Source of the DNA: Myxococcales bacterium | Lineage (GTDB): Bacteria; Myxococcota; B64-G9 | Length of the DNA stretch: 64,000 nt | Assembly: GCA_012798435.1 (NCBI GenBank) | Contig: JAAZNF010000084.1 | Location: 1 to 64,000 of the forward strand | Direction: 5' to 3' | Shown: in pieces, positions 34,060 through 44,586 of the stretch | Numbering within the stretch: position 1 is the first letter of the stretch | Layout: every line of letters begins with the position of its first letter | Notes under the pieces: model-generated | The model's input: the letters and a program-made list of their open reading frames with translations, nothing else | Told to the model about the DNA's origin: nothing | Databases searched by the model: none | Made by a program: the position numbers and the translations under genes

Positions 34060-35124
34060 CTATGAAATCCCGCCCGGATTGTCAAGGTTTTTCGCGGATA
34101 GCCGCTGTAGATCCCCGGCCAGGTCGGGAGCGCGGGCCACGCCACGCTCGGTGACGATGGCCTGGATGAGCGAGGCGGGGGTCACGTCGAAGGCCGGGTT
34201 GACCACCGGAACGGCGGGCGGCGCGCACATCGATCCCTGGAACGACCGGACCTCCTGGCCATCCCGCTCCTCAATGGGGATTCGCGAGCCATCGGGGAGC
34301 GCCATGTCCACGGTGGACCACGGCGCCGCTACCAGGATGGGGATGTTGTGGTGCCGGGCCAGTACCGCGACACCGTAGGTGCCGATCTTGTTGGCCGTGT
34401 CTCCGTTGCGGGCGATGCGGTCGGCGCCCACCACGCAGGCCTGGATGCGGCCCAGGCGCATGAGGTGCGCGGCCATGTTGTCGCAGATGAGCGTGACCGG
34501 GATGCCGTCTTGCAAAAGCTCCCAGGCAGTGAGCCGCGCGCCCTGGAGCAGCGGCCGGGTCTCGTCGGCGTAGACGTGGATGCGCTTTCCGGCTGCCACC
34601 GCCGCCCGGATCACTCCCAGGGCGGTGCCGAACCCGCCGGTGGCCAGCGCCCCGGCGTTGCAGTGGGTGAGGACGCCGCCCTCTTGGGGTAGAAGCTCGG
34701 CCCCCCGGCGGCCGATCTCCTCGCAGGCGGCGCGGTCCTCGGCGTGGATCTGCTCCGCCTCGCGCAGAAGGTCCATCGCCAGGTCGCCGCCGGCGGCCGC
34801 GATCTGCTCGGCCCGCTTCCGCATGCGTTCGAGCGCCCAAAACAGGTTGACGGCGGTCGGCCGGGTCCGGGCCAGACGTTCGGCGGCGGCGCGCACCGCG
34901 GCGAGCGCGCGCGCGGGCCCCACGGCGCCCGCCTGCCTCGCCGCCAGGGCGCAACCGTAGGCGGCGGCGATGCCGATGGCCGGGGCTCCGCGCACCGAGA
35001 GCGTCTCGATGGCCCGCGAGAGCTCCTCCACCGAGCCGATCTTCAACCAGACCTCCTCCTGCGGCAGGCGCCGCTGATCCAGGATGCGGACGTGGGCGTC
35101 TCGGAACTCCACCGGTGTCAGCAT
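34060..35124 (-). CDS. mtnA: S-methyl-5-thioribose-1-phosphate isomerase
   Basis: 354 residues of the eIF2B-related isomerase family. Diagnostic stretches are [39 protein letters not shown] (with the catalytic Cys), [40 protein letters not shown] (catalytic Asp) and FDVTPASLI near the end. The enzyme converts methylthioribose-1-phosphate to methylthioribulose-1-phosphate in the methionine salvage pathway. ATG at 35124 follows GGGAGG at a good distance. No other salvage genes (mtnB, mtnC, mtnD) are in the window. The gene lies just upstream of rplU on the same strand. Confidence 0.94.
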   Translation of the reverse strand: MLTPVEFRDAHVRILDQRRLPQEEVWLKIGSVEELSRAIETLSVRGAPAIGIAAAYGCALAARQAGAVGPARALAAVRAAAERLARTRPTAVNLFWALERMRKRAEQIAAAGGDLAMDLLREAEQIHAEDRAACEEIGRRGAELLPQEGGVLTHCNAGALATGGFGTALGVIRAAVAAGKRIHVYADETRPLLQGARLTAWELLQDGIPVTLICDNMAAHLMRLGRIQACVVGADRIARNGDTANKIGTYGVAVLARHHNIPILVAAPWSTVDMALPDGSRIPIEERDGQEVRSFQGSMCAPPAVPVVNPAFDVTPASLIQAIVTERGVARAPDLAGDLQRLSAKNLDNPGGIS

Positions 35125-35255
35125 GGCGACCTCCCGCCCGCATGCTATCCGAGCGACGACGCGGAATCCAGTGGGCGGCGATGCCGGGTTGCTGCGCGGG
35201 GCCACGCGTGGTGGCACCCCTTGTGTTTGCGCCTCTGCGGCGATACAAACGGCTT

Positions 35256-35270
35256 GACCCCGAGGGGGTC
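35256..35270. promoter_or_regulatory. Short perfect inverted repeat upstream of the sigma-54 activator gene
   Basis: GACCCC-GAG-GGGGTC, a 6-bp perfect palindrome with a 3-base centre, ending 15 bases before the ATG at 35286. It could be an operator or a small hairpin near the ribosome-binding site; no function is proven. Confidence 0.3.
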
Positions 35271-35285
35271 GCATCGGGAGGCGGG

Positions 35286-37025
<1,740 letters not shown>

Positions 37026-37136
37026 ATCGAGAGGCGCGGCAGCTGCCAGTCGCACCGGCGGAGTTCACTCGGTTGCGAGGGCTCGCCATGACGTGGTAAG
37101 CATGCCATCGGAGGAGAGTCGAGGAGCAGCACGGAC

Positions 37137-37622
37137 ATGTCGCGACCAACAGTGCTCTTGGTTGAAGACGATCGGTTCTCCCGGACCACCACCGCACAGC
37201 TACTGACGGAGGCCGGCTTCGAGGTGCGCGTGGCCGCGGGCGCCGAGGACCTGGAGCGGAAGGTCCGCTCCGCGCCCGATTTCCTTCGTGGGCTATCGCT
37301 GCTCATCCTGGACATCGAGCTGTACGAGTCCCTCGGGCGCAGTCGCGAGGACAAGAGCGGCACCCACACCGGCATGGCCATGACCGGCAGTCAGCTCGGT
37401 GTCAGCCTGGGGTTGGCCTTTCCCGAGCTGCGCACGGTGCCCTTCTTGCTGTACTCGGCCCGCGACCCCCGTTCGGTGCAGGAGTCGCTGGAGGAGCTGA
37501 AATCTCTCGCCGAGGCCGAAGAGCTCATCCGCCGAAACTTCCGTGGTTTCGTCGCCAAGGACGAGCGCTTCCCGCAGCAGCTCCTCGAGAAGGTCCGCGC
37601 CATCCTGGCCTGTGTCGGATGA
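37137..37622 (+). CDS. Single-domain response regulator with an insertion after the phosphoacceptor
   Basis: 161 residues, all one receiver-like domain. The acidic pocket VEDDRF and the phosphoacceptor in LLILDIEL are intact, and a Lys is present in GFVAKD. Between the phosphoacceptor and the next strand there is an extra loop of about 16-20 residues (ESLGRSREDKSGTHTG). No output domain follows, so it probably acts by protein-protein contact. The stop overlaps the ATG of the next membrane-protein gene (ATGA). It lies 111 bases after the sigma-54 activator on the same strand; whether they are partners is unknown. Confidence 0.82.
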   Translation: MSRPTVLLVEDDRFSRTTTAQLLTEAGFEVRVAAGAEDLERKVRSAPDFLRGLSLLILDIELYESLGRSREDKSGTHTGMAMTGSQLGVSLGLAFPELRTVPFLLYSARDPRSVQESLEELKSLAEAEELIRRNFRGFVAKDERFPQQLLEKVRAILACVG

Positions 37623-38938
37623 GTCTTGTCGACATGCCGCCCGTTCATCCACCCGCGCCGCCCCCGTCCACCACGCGCAGCCTGCACAACTGGATGGGAC
37701 TGGTTGCGGCCGCTCTCGTGTTCGCCTGGCTTTCGGACTCTGGGCAACCCACCCTGCACCTCGAGCTGCTTCTGCTTTCGGTGCTGCTCTTGACCATCGG
37801 TGCGCTTGATCTCATACGCTGCAAGACACATCGCCGCGCCTCCGCCGGGCTCGACCTCGCCCAGGCGCGGCCGCCGGATTTACGTCGGGTGGCGGTGAAA
37901 TTGTTGGGACTGGCGGGGACACTGGGGCTGCTTGCGCTGTGGTACTGGCTCATCCCGGAGTACCACGGTGGCTTCTATCACCCGGCGGCCATGGCGCTGC
38001 GGCTGGTCGGGCTTCCGCTCCTGGTGCTGCTCGCCGGTGGTATCTTCTTCCTCGACGGGCGGCTGCGGCAACCGGAGGATGGCTTCTTCCAGGCGGGCCT
38101 CGCGCTGCTGGGCCGGTTCCGCCGTGTCGACCAGGAAGCGCTGCGGCTCCACCTGCTGGGCTGGGCGGTGAAGGGGTTCTTCACGCCCATCATGTTCGTC
38201 TACCTGTGTTGCGTGCTCGAAGACCTGCGGGGGTTCGCGATCGCGGCCTGGACCCCGGGCGAGGTGGTGCGCGCGGCCGTCCTGCTCACGCTGGGGGTGG
38301 ATCTGCTCTTCACCGTGGCGGGATACTTGTTCTCCACCCGCGTTCTCGACACCCACCTGCGCTCGGTCGATGCCACCCTGCTGGGCTGGCTGGTGACCCT
38401 GGTGTGTTACCGGCCGTTGTGGGACGGGTTGGAGCGGCCCTACTTCGCCTACCACGGCGACAACTGGGAAATCTGGGTCGGGCAGGGCGCGCTCGGCTGG
38501 GTGTGGGGTGGGGCCATCTGCCTGTGCCTGTTCGTTTACGCCTGGAGCACGCTCACTTTCGGGCTTCGTTTCTCGAACCTCACCCACCGCGGCATCCTCA
38601 CCAACGGGCCATATCGACTGACACGCCACCCCGCCTACCTGTCGAAGAACCTGTCCTGGTGGTTGATCTCGATGCCATTTCTGTCGAACGTCGGGGTGGG
38701 GGATGCGCTGCGCCGCTCGCTGCTTCTGCTCCTGGTGAACGGGATCTATTTCCTGCGGGCGCGGACCGAAGAGCGTCACCTGGGGCGGGATCCAGTGTAC
38801 CGGGCCTACGCCGATTGGATGGACCGGCATGGGCCGCTGCGGTTCTTGAGCCGGCGCCTGCTCTTTTTGCGCTTTCGGCCGCCACCGGGGACGAGTGCGC
38901 CGGTCGGGGAGGGCCCATGTGCGGCCGCTACGCTCTGA
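37619..38938 (+). CDS. Multi-pass membrane protein with ICMT-like (isoprenylcysteine methyltransferase) C-terminal domain
   Basis: 439 residues with roughly nine hydrophobic segments. The C-terminal 130 residues match the ICMT/PEMT-type membrane methyltransferase pattern: GILTNGPYRLTRHPAYLSKN, then a long helix, and ARTEERHLGRDPVYRAYADW, where the Arg-His-Pro and the Glu-Glu are the SAM-binding and catalytic features of the family. The N-terminal 250 residues are an additional hydrophobic region that I do not recognise. The methyl acceptor (lipid or prenylated substrate) is unknown. It is coupled to the receiver gene by a four-base overlap, and its last 22 bases overlap the SRAP gene. Confidence 0.75.
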   Translation: MSLVDMPPVHPPAPPPSTTRSLHNWMGLVAAALVFAWLSDSGQPTLHLELLLLSVLLLTIGALDLIRCKTHRRASAGLDLAQARPPDLRRVAVKLLGLAGTLGLLALWYWLIPEYHGGFYHPAAMALRLVGLPLLVLLAGGIFFLDGRLRQPEDGFFQAGLALLGRFRRVDQEALRLHLLGWAVKGFFTPIMFVYLCCVLEDLRGFAIAAWTPGEVVRAAVLLTLGVDLLFTVAGYLFSTRVLDTHLRSVDATLLGWLVTLVCYRPLWDGLERPYFAYHGDNWEIWVGQGALGWVWGGAICLCLFVYAWSTLTFGLRFSNLTHRGILTNGPYRLTRHPAYLSKNLSWWLISMPFLSNVGVGDALRRSLLLLLVNGIYFLRARTEERHLGRDPVYRAYADWMDRHGPLRFLSRRLLFLRFRPPPGTSAPVGEGPCAAATL

Positions 38939-39624
38939 TCACGGTCGGCGACGAGCTGGCGGCGGCGTTGGGTCTTGCCGACGTGACGGTCCACGCCCGC
39001 GCGCGCTACAACATCGCGCCCTCGCAGCCGGTGCCGGTGGTGACCGCCGCAGAGCCACGGCGACTGGTCCTCATGCGCTGGGGGCTCGCGCCTCCCTGGA
39101 AGACCAAGGACCAAAGCGGCGCGCGCCCCTTGATCAACGCCCGGGCCGAATCTTTGGCCGAGCGGCCAACCTTCCGGGAACCGCTGCGCCGCCATCGTTG
39201 CCTGGTACCGGCCGACGGCTTCTACGAGTGGCAGCGACAGGGGAACCGCCGCCAGGCGTGGTACTTCTACCGGCGTGACCGGCGTCCCTTCGTCTTCGCA
39301 GGTGTGTACGTCCCCGTCGCCGGAGGAGGGGAGGACGTCGGGACGGTGGCCATCGTGACCTGCGCCCCCAATTCTGTGCTCGCTCCCGTACATGACCGCA
39401 TGCCGGTGTTGCTCGCTGAAGGGGCGCGGCAGGTGTGGCTTTCAGCGGAGGACCGGGTCGCGGAGTTGCTGCGCCTTCTCCAGCCCTTCCCGTCGGCAGA
39501 GATGGCCGGCCATCCCGTCTCCGCGGCGGTGAACACCCCGCGGGCCGACGGCGCCGATCTGATCCGGCCGCTGCCGCAGAAAGAGCTTCAGTTCCAGAGC
39601 CCCAGCGGGGGGCCGATCAGATAG
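38917..39624 (+). CDS. SRAP-domain protein (YedK/HMCES family), abasic-site DNA-protein crosslinker
   Basis: 235 residues spanning the whole SRAP family. It begins MCGRYALI, so the catalytic Cys2 is exposed after removal of Met1. Family motifs are YNIAPSQPVPVV, MRWGLAPPW, NARAESLAERPTFREP, CLVPADGFYEWQ (with the Glu) and VHDRMPVLL (the His). The known role is to form a covalent link with abasic sites in single-stranded DNA and so protect them. The start lies inside the end of the membrane-protein gene. Its 3' end overlaps the convergent PycTM-like gene by 37 bases. Confidence 0.93.
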   Translation: MCGRYALITVGDELAAALGLADVTVHARARYNIAPSQPVPVVTAAEPRRLVLMRWGLAPPWKTKDQSGARPLINARAESLAERPTFREPLRRHRCLVPADGFYEWQRQGNRRQAWYFYRRDRRPFVFAGVYVPVAGGGEDVGTVAIVTCAPNSVLAPVHDRMPVLLAEGARQVWLSAEDRVAELLRLLQPFPSAEMAGHPVSAAVNTPRADGADLIRPLPQKELQFQSPSGGPIR

Positions 39625-40142
39625 AGCACCCACGAGGCGGCCGACAGGAAGGTCATGAACTGGGCCGCCTGGTAGGCCTTGAACTTGCGCTGCACCACCT
39701 GGCACAGATCGAAGGTCTGCCGCGCCAGGCTCTCCAGGATCTCCTGCGGCGCCACCGAGGCGAGATCGGCGGCGTAGTCCGCCTTGCTGCGCCGCTGGCA
39801 GACGTGGCCCCAGAAGAAGATCTTGGCCCGATCGCGCTTCATCTGACCCGGCAGGCGCGCGTAGATAACGGACAGCGACAACAGGATGGCGAGCCCGGCG
39901 GAGGCGGCCACCAGCGCGGCGGCGATCGACTGACCCAGCCGGCCGGCGGCGGTGGCCAGGAAGATCGAGTTCACCAGCAGTAGTGCGTTGGCCTTGCCGT
40001 CGGCGAAGGTCACGAAGGACTGGTTGTACTCCATGGCCGAGACCGCCAGCCGCAGCCGCTCGCCGATCGCCAGATCGGACCCGGCCGACATGCCGGTTCC
40101 TGCATCCGAGGCGTCGGGGACCGAAGGATGGGCCGTGGTCAT
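39588..40142 (-). CDS. PycTM-like (DUF5706) membrane protein
   Basis: 184 residues. After a polar N-terminus of about 40 residues comes the DUF5706/PycTM signature (FADGKANALLLVNSIFLATA), a second membrane helix with IAAALVAASAGLAILLSLSV, a cytosolic stretch beginning YARLPGQMKRDRAKIFFWGH, and a final helix with MTFLSAASWVLYLIGPP. PycTM effectors are membrane-disrupting partners of pyrimidine cyclases in Pycsar anti-phage systems, but the same fold occurs in many proteins of unknown role. No nucleotide cyclase or sensor gene lies within 10 kb, so a defence role is not supported here. The start ATG overlaps the stop of the B3/4 gene by four bases. Confidence 0.7.
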   Translation of the reverse strand: MTTAHPSVPDASDAGTGMSAGSDLAIGERLRLAVSAMEYNQSFVTFADGKANALLLVNSIFLATAAGRLGQSIAAALVAASAGLAILLSLSVIYARLPGQMKRDRAKIFFWGHVCQRRSKADYAADLASVAPQEILESLARQTFDLCQVVQRKFKAYQAAQFMTFLSAASWVLYLIGPPLGLWN

Positions 40143-40831
40143 GGCGTGCCTCCTTGAAGGACCAGCGCATACCCCACCCGCGCGGCGCCGCAGCGGGCGG
40201 AGAGCAGTTCGGCGAAGCGCTGGGCATGGTGTTCGAGACGCTCGGGGCTCTCATCGGCGGGCGCGAACAGCACCGCCAACACATCCTTCGTGCCGGGGTG
40301 CACCTTGGTCTCCTGGGAATCCTTGACCGGGTTGCCGCACGGTACCCAGGCAAGCCCCGCGCGCCGGCACACCAGCAACAGGTCGGTCAAATCGATGGCC
40401 TGGCCGGAGGCATTGAAGACGTAGCTCTCGCCCACGCGTCCGCGCCGCAGCAGAAGCTCGGGGCCGGTGCGCGCCGCGTCGAAGAGGCTACCGGGGTAGC
40501 CCGACTCGAGGCTCACCACGTTGTTGGCCAGCACCGGCGGCGGTAGGTTGGGGAACTCGCCGGCGAGGGCCGCCTGGAGCAAGAACTCGCTGGCCGGCTT
40601 GCCGCGCCCCGCCGGCCGGTACTTGCCGTGCCGCAGCATGGCGCGCACCCGCTCTTTGAGCCCGGCCGGCCAAATCGTCTCGCCCGCCGCCTGCACCCGC
40701 TCGGCCGCCTCGCGTGCCCACGCCGGGAGCTCCGGGGCGCCCTCGCAACAAGGAAGCCCTTCTGCCCAGATCAGCGCCACCATGGCGGGGGAGGGGTTCA
40801 GGGACGGATCGATGCGGATGGCATAGTTCAT
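40139..40831 (-). CDS. B3/B4 tRNA-binding-domain protein
   Basis: 230 residues resembling stand-alone B3/4 domain proteins (the domain that edits mischarged tRNA in the phenylalanyl-tRNA synthetase beta chain). Supporting segments are PASEFLLQAALAGEFPNLPP, VLANNVVSLESGYPGSLFDA, RVGESYVFNASGQAIDLTDL and the C-terminal FAELLSARCGAARVGYALVL. Such proteins are thought to bind or deacylate tRNA or amino acids; the exact role is unclear. It is the first gene of a two-gene unit with the PycTM-like protein (ATGA overlap). Confidence 0.75.
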   Translation of the reverse strand: MNYAIRIDPSLNPSPAMVALIWAEGLPCCEGAPELPAWAREAAERVQAAGETIWPAGLKERVRAMLRHGKYRPAGRGKPASEFLLQAALAGEFPNLPPPVLANNVVSLESGYPGSLFDAARTGPELLLRRGRVGESYVFNASGQAIDLTDLLLVCRRAGLAWVPCGNPVKDSQETKVHPGTKDVLAVLFAPADESPERLEHHAQRFAELLSARCGAARVGYALVLQGGTP

Positions 40832-40883
40832 GGGCTTGGTCGCGCCAGAACGCTACCAGCAGGGAGCCCGTGTTTCAACTCGC

Positions 40884-40911
40884 TTGCCAGAAGTTGAGAC
40901 GTGACTACATT
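40884..40911 (+). promoter_or_regulatory. Possible promoter of the msr fusion gene
   Basis: TTGCCA at 40884-40889 and TACATT at 40906-40911, spacer 16, with 28 bases to the ATG at 40940. A TAGAAT at 40923-40928 is an alternative -10 without a good -35. Confidence 0.35.
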
Positions 40912-40939
40912 GGCCTTGGGGGTAGAATGACGAGGTTCC

Positions 40940-41869
40940 ATGCGCCGCGCCGTGTTTTTTGTCTCTCTGGTGTCGGCGGTGGCCGTGCTTGCCTGGGCCG
41001 CGGCTGGCGACAAAGGAGGTAGACCCATGACCACGAATCCCCTCACGCCCGAGGAGGAGAGGATCATCCTGCACCGCGGCACCGAGCCGCCGTTCTCGGG
41101 GAAATACGACCAGCATTTCGAGGGCGGACTGTACCTGTGCAAACGTTGCGGAGTCGCCCTCTACCGCTCCGAGAGCAAGTTCAACTCGGGCTGCGGTTGG
41201 CCGGCCTTCGACGAGGAGATCCGCGGCGCGGTGGAGCGCCGCCCCGATCCGGACGGTCGGCGCACCGAGATCGTGTGCGCCCGCTGCGGTGGGCACCTGG
41301 GGCACGTCTTCACGGGTGAGAAGCTCACCCCGAAGGACACCCGGCACTGCGTGAACTCGCTCTCTCTGGACTTCGTGCCGCAGGAGCACGTCGGTCGGGC
41401 CGTGTTCGCCGGCGGTTGTTTCTGGGGCGTGGAGTATCACTTCTCCCGCGAACCGGGAGTGCTGCTGGCCACCTCGGGCTACATCGGGGGGCATACCGAG
41501 CGGCCGAGTTACCGCGAGGTGTGCTCCCACACCACCGGGCACGCGGAGGCGGTGGAAGTGTTGTTCGACCGGCGCAAGACCTCGTTCGAGACGCTTTCAC
41601 GCCTGTTCTTCGAGATCCACGATCCCACCCAGGTGGACCGCCAAGGGCCCGACGTCGGCGAGCAGTATCGTTCAGCGATCTTCCTCGTGGAGCCGGAGCA
41701 AGAAGCGGTGGCGAAGAAGCTCATCCGTATCCTCGAGCAGCAGGGCTTGAAAGTGGCAACGCGCCTGGAGCCTGCGGCGACCTTCTGGCCGGCGGAGGAT
41801 TACCACCAGGACTATTTCGAGAAGCAAGGCGCCTCTCCCTCCTGCCATGTGCGGACCCGCCGCTTCTGA
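40940..41869 (+). CDS. msrAB: MsrB-MsrA fusion, methionine sulfoxide reductase
   Basis: 309 residues. Residues 1-29 look like a signal sequence or membrane anchor (FFVSLVSAVAVLAWAAAG). The MsrB domain (about 38-150) has the structural zinc pairs CKRC and CARC and the catalytic Cys in RHCVNSLSLDF. The MsrA domain (about 153-305) follows with its catalytic GCFWGVEYHF motif and the YHQDYFEK segment. Together they reduce both R- and S-methionine sulfoxide. A second in-frame ATG at 41027 is preceded by a very strong ribosome-binding site (AAAGGAGGT, 41012-41020), so a cytosolic form of 280 residues may also or instead be made. Order B then A is the reverse of the PilB/MsrAB fusion order. Confidence 0.93.
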   Translation: MRRAVFFVSLVSAVAVLAWAAAGDKGGRPMTTNPLTPEEERIILHRGTEPPFSGKYDQHFEGGLYLCKRCGVALYRSESKFNSGCGWPAFDEEIRGAVERRPDPDGRRTEIVCARCGGHLGHVFTGEKLTPKDTRHCVNSLSLDFVPQEHVGRAVFAGGCFWGVEYHFSREPGVLLATSGYIGGHTERPSYREVCSHTTGHAEAVEVLFDRRKTSFETLSRLFFEIHDPTQVDRQGPDVGEQYRSAIFLVEPEQEAVAKKLIRILEQQGLKVATRLEPAATFWPAEDYHQDYFEKQGASPSCHVRTRRF

Positions 41870-41878
41870 ACTTGGCGG

Positions 41879-41908
41879 TTGATTTTCGCATCTTGCGGGG
41901 CCTAGAAT
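41879..41908 (+). promoter_or_regulatory. Possible promoter of the DUF58/BatA cluster
   Basis: TTGATT at 41879-41884 and TAGAAT at 41903-41908, spacer 18, 27 bases before the ATG at 41936. Confidence 0.45.
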
Positions 41909-41935
41909 CTTGCCGCCGGGGGCAGCGGAGAGCAG

Positions 41936-43663
41936 ATGGCCCGTAGCGACGCCGAGATCGAAGCCAAGCTCCTCGCCACGGTGCGGCGCAGCCGCCGCCG
42001 CCTGTGGCGCTCCCGTATGGGAGAGGGCGTGCTCCAGGCGCTGATGGTGTGGACCTTCGGCATGCTGCTGTTCGGCGCGCTGTGGGGAGGCGGCCCGCAG
42101 GAGTCCGGCGAGTGGCTCGCGGCCGGCGTCGGGGTGGGGCTGCTCGCCATCGTGGTGGCCGCCATCGGCGTGTTGCGAGGGACCTCGCTCTCGGCAGTGG
42201 CCGCCCGGATGGATCGCTCGCTGGGTTTCTTCGACCGTGTTTCCAGCGCGCTCGAGTTCCTCCAGACGCCGCGCCGCAGCCCCTTCATGCAGGCCCATAT
42301 GGAGGAGACCGCCGCCTTTCTGGAGGCGCACGCCTCCGCCTGCATCCCCACCCGACCGGGAAACACCCCGCGCGTGTTCACCGTATTCGTGGCTCTGTTG
42401 CTCATCGCCCTGCTGCCCCATGCCGATCGGCAATCGGTCGAGGCCCGCGACCGGAAGGATCGAGAGCAGGCGCGGCGTGAGCGCGGTCAAGAGTTGCTTG
42501 CGGATCTGAAGAACTTGCAAAAGGAGGCCGAGGTGCGCAACCTGCGGCGCCTGGCGGACGTCATCGCCGAGTCTGAGCGGGCGGTGCGCCGACGCCTGGA
42601 GCTGGCGCCGCGCGAGGAGCCGGCGCCGATACCGCCCCAGCCACCCAGCGAGGACGGGAGCCGCGGCACCGGTCGACGGGACACCGGCGAACCGGCGCGC
42701 AACGATCCAGCGGCTCTGGCCCGTTCCGGCGAGCCCCGAGACGGCGTGCGAGTGGCCAGCCGCGCCACCTACCAGGCGGTGGGGAAGTTCGACGCCTTCC
42801 CGGAGGAAGCCTACGCCGAGGTGTTCGCCGAGCTGGACGGGGTGGTGCTGGACGCGCCGCTGGACGCCCGCGAGATGCAGAACCTGGCCGAGCATGTGGA
42901 CAGCGTGGCCGGGAAGATCAACAACTATGCCTTCATCAACGACGCCGAGAGCTGCGGCGCCGAGGGCGCCCGGCGCGGCCCCCGCTCGGGCTCGATGCCC
43001 GACAACTCCATCGAGCAGGCCCTGGCGCCGTTGCAGTACAAGGCCTTCTCGGAGTTCCTCAAGCGCTACGCCGCGCACCTCTCGGACAAGGCCACCGGAA
43101 AGGCACACTGGGAGGCCAGCAGCAAGGCGGCGGACTCCCGCGAGGTGTTCAACGTCGCGGCCCCGCCGCCCAAGGACGGGCGCTTCTCGCTCCAGGGCGT
43201 CACCGACCAGCGCCCGGACATGCCCATCCTCCAGCCCAGCGAACAGGCGATGCGGGAGCTGGCGGCGCGTCTGCCGTCTCAGCCCGGCTCCGGCCCGCAA
43301 AAGGGCGGCCAGCGGGCTGGCACCGAGGTGGGCGGCAGCGGCGCGGGCAGCGGGGCTTCCGACCACAGCATGGCGGCGCCGGCCATCCTGCCGCGGGCCG
43401 AGGGCGGCGAATACCTTCGCCTGCAGGGGCGCCTGGGAGAAGGAGAGTCGGTGATCCAGCTCATCCAGGATCGCGGCCGGCACAACTTGGCTGGAGCCCG
43501 GTCGGAGAGCGGGGTGGGGTTCGACGACGTGTTTCGCGAATACGCCCACAGCGCCGAGGCGGATCTGAACGGCGAGGGGGTTCCCTGGTACATGCGGGAA
43601 TTCATCCGTGATTACTTCCGCTCGATCCGCCCGAGTGCCGAGGAAGGCTCCTCCAAGCCCTGA
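41936..43663 (+). CDS. DUF4175-like membrane protein at the head of the DUF58/BatA cluster
   Basis: 575 residues. Two membrane helices lie near residues 35-52 and 60-80, a third at about 142-160 (FTVFVALLLIALLP). The segment between (ARMDRSLGFFDRVSSALEFL) resembles the start of DUF4175 proteins. After residue 165 the protein is polar, with coiled coil (about 165-225), disorder and several Gly/Ser-rich stretches. The C-terminus ends VPWYMREFIRDYFRSIRPSA, similar to the conserved tail of cluster proteins of this type. It lies 14 bases before the DUF58 gene. No catalytic motif is visible; a structural role beside the VWA proteins is likely. Confidence 0.65.
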   Translation: MARSDAEIEAKLLATVRRSRRRLWRSRMGEGVLQALMVWTFGMLLFGALWGGGPQESGEWLAAGVGVGLLAIVVAAIGVLRGTSLSAVAARMDRSLGFFDRVSSALEFLQTPRRSPFMQAHMEETAAFLEAHASACIPTRPGNTPRVFTVFVALLLIALLPHADRQSVEARDRKDREQARRERGQELLADLKNLQKEAEVRNLRRLADVIAESERAVRRRLELAPREEPAPIPPQPPSEDGSRGTGRRDTGEPARNDPAALARSGEPRDGVRVASRATYQAVGKFDAFPEEAYAEVFAELDGVVLDAPLDAREMQNLAEHVDSVAGKINNYAFINDAESCGAEGARRGPRSGSMPDNSIEQALAPLQYKAFSEFLKRYAAHLSDKATGKAHWEASSKAADSREVFNVAAPPPKDGRFSLQGVTDQRPDMPILQPSEQAMRELAARLPSQPGSGPQKGGQRAGTEVGGSGAGSGASDHSMAAPAILPRAEGGEYLRLQGRLGEGESVIQLIQDRGRHNLAGARSESGVGFDDVFREYAHSAEADLNGEGVPWYMREFIRDYFRSIRPSAEEGSSKP

Positions 43664-43677
43664 GGGTTCGCGAATCC

Positions 43678-44580
43678 ATGTCCCAGGCCCCCGCCAGCGA
43701 TTTCTCCGAACCCTTCGACGCCGAATTCCTCTCCCGGCTTGAGCGGCTGCACCTGGCCTCGCGGCGCATCTTCTCCGGCAGGTTGCACGCCCTGCACGTC
43801 TCCCGCCGGCTCGGCACCGGGCTCGAATTCGCCGACCATCGCCCCTATGCGCCGGGCGATGATCTGCGGCTGCTGGACTGGAATCTCTACGCCCGCGGTG
43901 AACGCCTGTACACCAAGCTTTTTCGACAGGAGGAGGACCACAACCTGTTCTTCCTGGTGGACTGCAGCGCCTCCATGGCCACCGAGAAACAGAAATGGGA
44001 TTGTGCCCGCCGCCTGGCCGCGGCCCTGGCCTACATCGGCCTGTACGAGATGGACCGGGTGTACCTGTGCGGCTTCGCCGAAGGCTTGATCATGAGCCGG
44101 CGGGCGCTGCGCGGGCGGCGCGCGGTGATGGAGGCCCTGCACGCCCTGGCCTCCCTGCGCGCGGGCGGCAAGACCGACATGCGGCGTACCGCGCGGGACT
44201 TCGTGGGCCGTTTCGGCGCCCTGGAGGGCATGGTGCTGATCTTCTCCGACGGGATGGATCTGGAGGGGACGCCCCCGGCGCTGGACGTGCTGTTCCGTGC
44301 GGGCTTCGAAGTGTTGATGTTGCACGTGATCACACCCGCCGAGGCCAATCCTTCCCTGCTCGGGGAGTGGCGGCTGGCCGATCCCGAGGGCGGCCGGCCG
44401 CACACGGTCCACCTGACCCGGCGCCTGCTGGCCCGCTACCGGCAGGCGTTCGTGGAACACTCGGCGCGGCTCCGGCGGCACCTGGTGTCGCGGCACGGCG
44501 CCTACGTGCGGGTATCCAGCGACACTCCGCTCGAGGAGCTCATCCTGCGCGAATTGCGGGCCGGGCACCTGCTGGGATAG
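43678..44580 (+). CDS. DUF58 domain protein
   Basis: 300 residues. The DUF58 signature FADHRPYAPGDDLRLLDWNL is intact near residues 57-76. It is followed by a von Willebrand A-like fold starting FFLVDCSASMATEKQKWDCA, with the DxSxS-type metal site (D-C-S-A-S). It has no membrane helix. DUF58 proteins normally occur with MoxR ATPases and BatA/BatB proteins and are thought to act as adaptors in metal-dependent protein maturation or stress resistance. Here the MoxR gene is absent from the cluster. The next gene begins six bases after its stop. Confidence 0.9.
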   Translation: MSQAPASDFSEPFDAEFLSRLERLHLASRRIFSGRLHALHVSRRLGTGLEFADHRPYAPGDDLRLLDWNLYARGERLYTKLFRQEEDHNLFFLVDCSASMATEKQKWDCARRLAAALAYIGLYEMDRVYLCGFAEGLIMSRRALRGRRAVMEALHALASLRAGGKTDMRRTARDFVGRFGALEGMVLIFSDGMDLEGTPPALDVLFRAGFEVLMLHVITPAEANPSLLGEWRLADPEGGRPHTVHLTRRLLARYRQAFVEHSARLRRHLVSRHGAYVRVSSDTPLEELILRELRAGHLLG

Positions 44581-44586
44581 GGCGAC

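Noticed and set aside
39588-40831. Complete Pycsar anti-phage system
   Set aside because: Only a PycTM-like membrane protein is present; no pyrimidine cyclase or other defence gene is adjacent.
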